A stretch of 64,000 bases of DNA from JADJOY01 sp046331705 [NCBI: bacterium] (GTDB taxonomy: Bacteria > JADJOY01). The notes beneath the pieces were generated by a model that made no database searches, had not been told where the DNA came from, and saw only the letters and a list, made by a program, of their open reading frames with translations. Each line of letters opens with the position of its first letter. Position 1 is the stretch's first letter. Both the position numbers and the translations under genes were made by a program. Shown piece by piece: positions 56,836 to 64,000 of the stretch. The stretch is taken from the NCBI GenBank assembly GCA_046331705.1, contig JAXLQJ010000013.1:1-64000 (forward strand), written 5' to 3'.

Positions 56836-58344
56836 TCAAGCCGCGTGGCCCAAGGACGGCGCGAAGAGCACCTTCTCGCGCTCGATCTCCTTCGATGCCA
56901 GCAGATCGAAGTCGGTCCATTCGTCGCCCGTCCAGATCAACGCTCCCGGGATGAACTCGAGCAAGCGCCGGTAGAATCGGGCACGGTGACGCTTGGGGAT
57001 GGTGTCGATGAACGTCATGCGATTGTCGAAGCGCAGACGCTCCACCTCGCGTCGATAGGTCGGCGCCGGCGCCGAACCGCCGTTGCCGTTCCCGAGCATC
57101 CAACCGAAGCGCGCCAAGCGCACGCGAACCTCGTCCACCACCTCGGGATCGTTCTCGGGCGCTTTCAGTCCTTCCCGGAACAAGGCCTTGAGCGCGTCCG
57201 CTCCCAGGCCGACCCGCGCCGGGTCGATCTCGATGCTCAGCAGCTGGGCGGCTGCGCGACGGCATGCCTCGCATTCGCCGCACGCGCTCACCTTGCGCGT
57301 GGTGGTCTTGGGTGTCGGGCATGGCATCCAGCGGCCGAGCCAGTCCGGAAAGCCACGCGCCAGAACCCGCAGTACCGCCATCTCGCCGAGCGGCGCGAGT
57401 GGGCTGAACACGTCGACGGCAGGGCCGCGCTCGAGCAGATAGCGCGTGAGGAGATCGTGGAAGTAGCGCGTGTGCTCGTACCTCCCGCCGTAGTGCGATG
57501 CGCCGTGGAAGGGCTCGGGCAATTGCCCCGGGTAGCGATCCGGCAACGCGAGCAGCCCGATCCCGCGGGCCCGCAGCAGCGGGAGCAGCGCGAAGATCGA
57601 CGCGCCATGCACGTAGCACGCGAAACGCCCGCGACCACGCTTGGGAAGCGGGCCGTTGTGGATCGCACGCACGTGCTCGCCCAGCGAGAGCAAGACCGCG
57701 TCCAGGTTGGTCGCGACCTGGAAGACCGGGAACGCGGATCCAACCAGCCGCGCGGCGACGTCGTCGGCCGCGCGCTGTTCCGCGCCGCCCGTGGACACCA
57801 GCACTCCCGCCACGGGCGCGCCGATGTCCCTGAACACCGCGGCGTTGAGCAGCGCCTCGGGTGCCGCCGTGAGCAGCACGCCGACCGAATCGGGTGTGCT
57901 GCGGCTGCCGATCCGACCCGGCGGCTGAGTCGCGATGTCGAGCTCGACGTCCGCGTAGGTCTTGCGCTTGCGGAAAGCGGGGCGATCACGCTCGGCGACC
58001 GCGGACTGGTGCGGATCGAGAACCCGATTGATCAGGATCTCCTTGCTGATGGCGCGCAGCAGCTGCTCCAGGAACGCGATGTCGAGCGGGTCGAGTGGAA
58101 ACTCGGTCTCGATGCGCTCGGCGAAGAGCCCCATGTTGACCAGCGGCTGGAGTCCGACCATCCGCGCGAGCGCGCTGTCGACCTCCGAATCCGTGCTGAG
58201 GACGTCGTGGTCGAAGCGCAGATCGTACGTGACCGTTTCGGTCTTGCTACCACGTCGAACGAGGCTGTATCCGATGCGAATCCGATTCGTGGATACCTTC
58301 GGCTCGTGCACGACGATCCGATGGATGCCGATCAGTCCTTCCAC
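56836..58344 (-). CDS. PP-loop-like (QueC/MurL-type) protein without an SGGxDS loop
   Basis: 502 residues from GTG 58344. I choose this start because AAGGAG lies eight bases upstream; an ATG at 58407 has no comparable site. The C-terminal half resembles PP-loop/QueC- or MurL-like nucleotide hydrolases: FACYVHGASIFALLPLLRAR, HYGGRYEHTRYFHDLLTRYL, VFSPLAPLGEMAVLRVLARG and a Cys cluster ACGECEACRRA, like the QueC zinc site. The ATP loop SGGxDS appears as LTAAPEALLNAAVF, so pyrophosphatase chemistry is probably lost. The N-terminal 150 residues are unassigned. A strong promoter and a structured leader precede it. Confidence 0.7.
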   Translation of the reverse strand: MEGLIGIHRIVVHEPKVSTNRIRIGYSLVRRGSKTETVTYDLRFDHDVLSTDSEVDSALARMVGLQPLVNMGLFAERIETEFPLDPLDIAFLEQLLRAISKEILINRVLDPHQSAVAERDRPAFRKRKTYADVELDIATQPPGRIGSRSTPDSVGVLLTAAPEALLNAAVFRDIGAPVAGVLVSTGGAEQRAADDVAARLVGSAFPVFQVATNLDAVLLSLGEHVRAIHNGPLPKRGRGRFACYVHGASIFALLPLLRARGIGLLALPDRYPGQLPEPFHGASHYGGRYEHTRYFHDLLTRYLLERGPAVDVFSPLAPLGEMAVLRVLARGFPDWLGRWMPCPTPKTTTRKVSACGECEACRRAAAQLLSIEIDPARVGLGADALKALFREGLKAPENDPEVVDEVRVRLARFGWMLGNGNGGSAPAPTYRREVERLRFDNRMTFIDTIPKRHRARFYRRLLEFIPGALIWTGDEWTDFDLLASKEIEREKVLFAPSLGHAA

Positions 58345-58408
58345 GCGGCTTGCTCCTTCCAGGTCGCCGAGGACGAGACGGGCCTCTCGACGCCCACCGG
58401 GAATCATC

Positions 58409-58440
58409 AAAGAAGACGGCCCTTATCAGGGATTCTTCTT
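58409..58440 (-). promoter_or_regulatory. Leader hairpin before PP-loop-like gene
   Basis: AAGAAGA pairs with TCTTCTT, and an inner CCCT with AGGG around a four-base loop, giving an 11-pair stem with an unpaired bulge of two to three bases. It lies in the predicted 5' leader, about 65 bases before the chosen GTG start. Confidence 0.5.
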
Positions 58441-58452
58441 CGCGGCACAAAT

Positions 58453-58481
58453 ATTGTAGCGGCGTGGACGCTACCAAGCAA
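58453..58481 (-). promoter_or_regulatory. Sigma-70-type promoter for PP-loop-like gene
   Basis: On the minus strand TTGCTT (-35, 58476-58481) and TACAAT (-10, 58453-58458) are separated by exactly 17 bases. Transcription would start near 58446, about 100 bases ahead of the start codon. It is the clearest promoter match in the window. Confidence 0.65.
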
Positions 58482-58680
58482 CGAAAACCGTCACCGGAGC
58501 TAAGAAGCAACGGCTAGAAACGACCACAAACTCATGAAATAATTGAATAAATACCGCGGCGCGGCGGATCTGGATCGCGTGTAGCCACGCGCGATCGACG
58601 CCGCGCGGCGGCTCGAATGCGACGCGCACCGGCGGGACGGTTCGTGATGCGAGCGCGTCGCTCGCGGGCGCCCGCCCCGG

Positions 58681-59990
<1,310 letters not shown>

Positions 59991-60092
59991 TCACTTCCAA
60001 TTTCGGCTCTCGTACCAGAAGAGAGCCATGATGAGCAGAAAGCACACCGCGTCGAAGACCAAGTACCACCGGAGGATCGACCACCAAGACAT
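59991..60092 (-). CDS. Possible 33-residue membrane protein
   Basis: Short frame from ATG 60092 (MSWWSILRWYLVFDAVCFLL..., ending in YESRNWK). One apolar helix (VFDAVCFLLIMALFWY) is flanked by Trp/Arg at the N terminus and Arg/Lys at the C terminus, a sensible topology for a small inner-membrane protein. It lies between ruvA and mreB on the same strand. An upstream GTG (60110) could extend it. No clear ribosome-binding site is seen. Recognised only by composition; no family known. Confidence 0.35.
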   Translation of the reverse strand: MSWWSILRWYLVFDAVCFLLIMALFWYESRNWK

Positions 60093-60176
60093 GCGCTCGA
60101 GCACCGAGATCGACGGCGAGTCTAGTGCTCCACCCGCCAAAGTTCAATCACGTCCTCCACTGCGGCCGCCAAAGCC

Positions 60177-60785
60177 TCAACTCGCCCCAACCTCCCGTAA
60201 TGCCTCGCGAATCCACTGCTGTATCGGCGTATCCGACGCCAGCCGCTGGGCCAGCTCGCGTACCGCGCGCTCCGCTCGCACTCGCGGCATGCCGAGCCGC
60301 ACCAGCGCCTCGAGCGTCTCGTGCGCGTGCCCCGCTCCGATCGGCACCGCAGTGGCGGCACCATCGCCGACCTCGCCGCCGAAGGCCGCGACCCGCTCGC
60401 GAAGCTCGAGCACCAGGCGCTCCGCGGTCTTCCGCCCCACTCCCGGCAACCGCGTCAGGCGCTCCACGTCGCCGCCGGCGATGGCGCGAATCAGCTCCGC
60501 GAGCGGCATGCCCGACAAGATGTGCATCGCATTCTTCGGACCGATGCCGCTCAGCTTGAGCAACGTTCGGAAGAGCTCGCGCTCGACTGTGGTGCTGAAT
60601 CCGTGGAGCTGGATGGCGTCCTCGCGCACCAGCGTGTGCACGTGCAGCACCGCGAGCTCGCCACACTCCGGAAGCTGCGCGAGTGTGGAGGTCGACACGA
60701 ACACGTGGAATCCGACGCCGGCGACGTCGACCACGACGTGGTCCGCGGCGCGCGCCGCGATGGAACCGGAGAGCCGCGCGATCAT
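60177..60785 (-). CDS. ruvA: Holliday junction DNA helicase subunit RuvA
   Basis: 202 residues. ATG 60785 overlaps the ruvC stop by four bases. Domain I has MIARLSGSIAARAADHVVVD. The helix-hairpin-helix pair includes LLKLSGIGPKNAMHILSGM and LTRLPGVGRKTAERLVLELR. The C-terminal domain III is RLGMPRVRAERAVREL. RuvA tetramers hold four-way junctions for RuvB-driven branch migration. ruvB is not next door. Confidence 0.94.
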   Translation of the reverse strand: MIARLSGSIAARAADHVVVDVAGVGFHVFVSTSTLAQLPECGELAVLHVHTLVREDAIQLHGFSTTVERELFRTLLKLSGIGPKNAMHILSGMPLAELIRAIAGGDVERLTRLPGVGRKTAERLVLELRERVAAFGGEVGDGAATAVPIGAGHAHETLEALVRLGMPRVRAERAVRELAQRLASDTPIQQWIREALREVGAS

Positions 60786-61321
60786 CGCTCGAGCCGTCCG
60801 CGCCGCGACCGCAATGCGCTCAAGCGATCCGCGTGAGCGTGACAGATGGCGATGGCGAGCGCATCCGCTGCGTCTGCGCTGGGCGTGGACGGCAGCGCCA
60901 GCAGACGCTGCACCATCTTCGCCACCTGCAGCTTCGTGGCCCGACCGTATCCCACCAGCCCCCGCTTCATCTCCATCGGAGAATACTCGACGACCGGCAA
61001 CCCGCACGAAGCCGCCACCTCGAGGGCGACGCCTCGTCCATGGGCCAGCGTCAGCGCACTCTTGACGTTTCGCGCGTAGAAGAGACCTTCGATGGCCACG
61101 ACGTGCGGCGCCAGCTCCGCGATCGCCTGTGCGAGCGCGCTGCGAATCGTCGCCAGGCGCTGCGGCAACGGGTGGGTGGCGAGCGCGCGCACCGTGCCGT
61201 GCGCCACGTGATGCGCCACGCCATGGCGCACCTCGATCACACCGTATCCGAGCGCGTGCGTACCGGGATCGACTCCGAAGACGCGCAAGGGCGATCTCGG
61301 CGCACCGGATGCCGCGCTCAT
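60782..61321 (-). CDS. ruvC: Crossover junction endonuclease RuvC
   Basis: 179 residues from ATG 61321. The catalytic acidic residues are in LRVFGVDPGTHALGYGVIE, VVAIEGLFYARNVKSALTLA and a late SADAADALAIAICHAH. It resolves Holliday junctions by paired nicks. It overlaps ruvA, and yebC lies 49 bases upstream: the common yebC-ruvC-ruvA order. Confidence 0.95.
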   Translation of the reverse strand: MSAASGAPRSPLRVFGVDPGTHALGYGVIEVRHGVAHHVAHGTVRALATHPLPQRLATIRSALAQAIAELAPHVVAIEGLFYARNVKSALTLAHGRGVALEVAASCGLPVVEYSPMEMKRGLVGYGRATKLQVAKMVQRLLALPSTPSADAADALAIAICHAHADRLSALRSRRGRLER

Positions 61322-61370
61322 CGCCGCCTCGCGCACGGCGGCCGAACGATCGACGCCGGTGCCGCCCCCT

Positions 61371-62132
61371 TCAGGCCGATTCCGCGGCGAGCCGATCCAT
61401 CTCCTCGTCCGCGATCTCGAAGTTCGCGTGCACCTTCTGGACGTCGTCGTGATCCTCCAACGCTTCGAAGAGGCGGAGAACCTGTCCGGCCTGGGCACCG
61501 CTCAGCTTGATGGTGTCCTTGGGAATGCGCGTGATCTCGACCGCCGTGGGAGTGATGCCAGCGGCCTCGACGGCCTGGCGTACCGCATCGAGATCCGTCG
61601 GAGCCGTGAGGATCTGCCACTCGCCACCTTCGCTGGTACGTCGCACGTCCTCCGCGCCCGCCTCCAGCGCCAGCTCCGTCACGCGATCCTCGTCGAGAGC
61701 CGGATCCAGCAGCAGCTGGCCACGACGCTCGAACATCCAGCCCACCGAGCCGGTCTCGCCGAGATTGCCGGAATTCTTCGTGAACATGTGGCGAAGCTCG
61801 GCGACGGTGCGGTTTCGGTTGTCCGTCACGACATCGACCATGAACGCCGTGCCGCCGGCCCCGTACCCCTCGTAGCAGACCTCGTCGTACGAGACCCCCT
61901 CGAGCTCACCCGTGCCCTTCTTGATGGCGCGGGTGATCGTGTCCTGCGGCATGTTCGTCGAGCGAGCACCCGCGAGTGCCAGCCTGAGCCGCGGGTTGCC
62001 GTTCGGATCTCCCCCGCCGATCCGCGCGGCGACGGTGATCTCCTTGATGATCTTGGTGAAGACCTTGCCGCGCTTGGCGTCGATCGACGCCTTCTTGCGA
62101 CGAATGGTCGCCCATCTCGAGTGACCGGACAC
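61371..62132 (-). CDS. YebC/PmpR-family regulatory protein
   Basis: 253 residues of the YebC family: MSGHSRWATIRRKKASIDAK at the N terminus, IGGGDPNGNPRLRLAL, and YEGYGAGGTAFMVDVVTDNR. Members are annotated as DNA-binding regulators and more recently as translation factors for proline-rich stretches. It begins the yebC-ruvC-ruvA operon; GAGGATTCC upstream offers a ribosome-binding site. Confidence 0.93.
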   Translation of the reverse strand: MSGHSRWATIRRKKASIDAKRGKVFTKIIKEITVAARIGGGDPNGNPRLRLALAGARSTNMPQDTITRAIKKGTGELEGVSYDEVCYEGYGAGGTAFMVDVVTDNRNRTVAELRHMFTKNSGNLGETGSVGWMFERRGQLLLDPALDEDRVTELALEAGAEDVRRTSEGGEWQILTAPTDLDAVRQAVEAAGITPTAVEITRIPKDTIKLSGAQAGQVLRLFEALEDHDDVQKVHANFEIADEEMDRLAAESA

Positions 62133-62265
62133 GGAATCCTCCTTCAGCCGTGCGCGTGCGTTGCTGCCAGCGGCGCCGGCATCCCGTCTACGAAACGCGG
62201 CGAGCCGTTTCCGGCGCGCCGTGCGAACTGATCCATGGAACGACCTGCGTACATCCGCGCTCGAT

Positions 62266-62308
62266 CCGCCGAGCGCTCGGCGGTGGCCGGACGGGCGCCG
62301 GACCGGCC
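62266..62308. terminator. GC-rich hairpins downstream of ahcY
   Basis: Two hairpins: CCGCCGAGCGCTCGGCGG (62266-62283) is a perfect palindrome, and GGCCGG...CCGGCC (62285-62308) follows. They lie within 80 bases of the ahcY stop on its downstream side. There is no T-run, so intrinsic termination is uncertain; they may help Rho or stabilise the transcript. Confidence 0.4.
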
Positions 62309-62343
62309 GCTCGCCCGCATCGGCGTATGCGACGACGAGGCGA

Positions 62344-63749
<1,406 letters not shown>

Positions 63750-64000
63750 TCAGCCGCCGCACGCCTTGCGCAACGCCTCGGCGCGATCCGTGCGCTCCCA
63801 AGTGAATTCCTTCTCCCGACGACCGAAGTGACCGAACGCTGCGGTCTTGCGGTAGATCGGGCGCAGCAGGTCGAGCTCCTCGATGATGCCGCGCGGGCGC
63901 AGGTCGAACACTTCCTGGACGGCCTTCTCGATCTTCGCCTCGTCGACTCGGGCGGTGCCGAACGTGTCGACCTTGACCGAAACCGGGCGCGCCACGCCGA
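63750..64000 (-). CDS. metK: S-adenosylmethionine synthetase, 3' end only
   Basis: The last 83 residues of MetK, cut by the window edge. [20 protein letters not shown] and [20 protein letters not shown], then [20 protein letters not shown], are the usual C-terminal motifs. Makes SAM from methionine and ATP. Ends 150 bases ahead of ahcY, so both halves of the methyl cycle are adjacent. Confidence 0.94.
   Translation of the reverse strand, partial: GVARPVSVKVDTFGTARVDEAKIEKAVQEVFDLRPRGIIEELDLLRPIYRKTAAFGHFGRREKEFTWERTDRAEALRKACGG

Larger units (their letters stand above)
58345..58680. other. AT-rich regulatory gap between mreB end and PP-loop-like gene
   Basis: 336 bases with no gene of their own. 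The stretch 58440-58555 is conspicuously A+T-rich for this genome (GAAATAATTGAATAAATACC). It contains a minus-strand promoter (58453-58481) and a leader hairpin (58409-58440). The part near 58560-58680 is GC-rich and may terminate mreB transcription; no clear T-tailed hairpin was found. Confidence 0.6.

Overview
The window is one contiguous stretch of a GC-rich (roughly two-thirds G+C by eye) Gram-negative bacterial chromosome. LptE, an OmpA-type protein and several secreted proteins show an outer membrane. CSLREA/choice-of-anchor proteins, thrombospondin type-3 repeats and MopE-like Asp/Cys repeats recall Myxococcota, Binatota or other former Deltaproteobacteria. No marker here fixes the species, so this is an inference.

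Layout. 0.1-23 kb is an accessory, secretion-rich zone. It holds a SUMF1-like exported protein, a giant exported protein of 231-residue repeats, a PLD/SF2-helicase/DUF3427 gene broken by many indels, an MsbA-type ABC exporter, three CSLREA beta-helix proteins, a broken kelch-type propeller gene, a YjbR/MmcQ protein, an exported PI-PLC-like protein and an unassigned propeller. A segment running from the 3' end of the ABC gene to the 5' end of the second CSLREA gene is present twice (about 9.96-12.69 and 16.98-19.73 kb). The later copy is decayed at both edges. Every frameshift I see lies in this first 23 kb.

23-46 kb is metabolic and envelope-related. A stand-alone E2-type acyltransferase faces a FadR-family regulator across two TGGT-N3-ACCA operator-like sites. 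Two PQQ-type propeller proteins flank an SGNH hydrolase. A cassette of DUF3311, Na+/solute symporter, small AMP-forming ligase and aldehyde-dehydrogenase-type reductase looks built to import a carboxylate, activate it and reduce it. A TPR / TPR-AAA+ / TPR-membrane operon follows, then a beta-helix exoprotein. An overlapping operon joins an exported YihQ-like GH31 glycosidase, a geranylgeranyl-reductase-family flavoprotein and a UbiA prenyltransferase.

46-64 kb is core: murJ, rpsT, leuS-lptE, cheA-cheW-cheW, an OmpA-family protein, tRNA-Glu(CTC), tRNA-Gln(CTG), a PP-loop-like protein that has lost its signature loop, mreB, yebC-ruvC-ruvA, ahcY with a possible SAH-riboswitch leader, and the 3' end of metK at the window edge. 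Most operons are tightly packed, with ATGA, GTGA or TGATG overlaps.

Points that seem most worth following are the carboxylate import/reduction cassette, the GH31-flavoprotein-UbiA operon, the FESG...W tag shared by six unrelated exported proteins, the PP-loop protein without its loop, and the segmental duplication.
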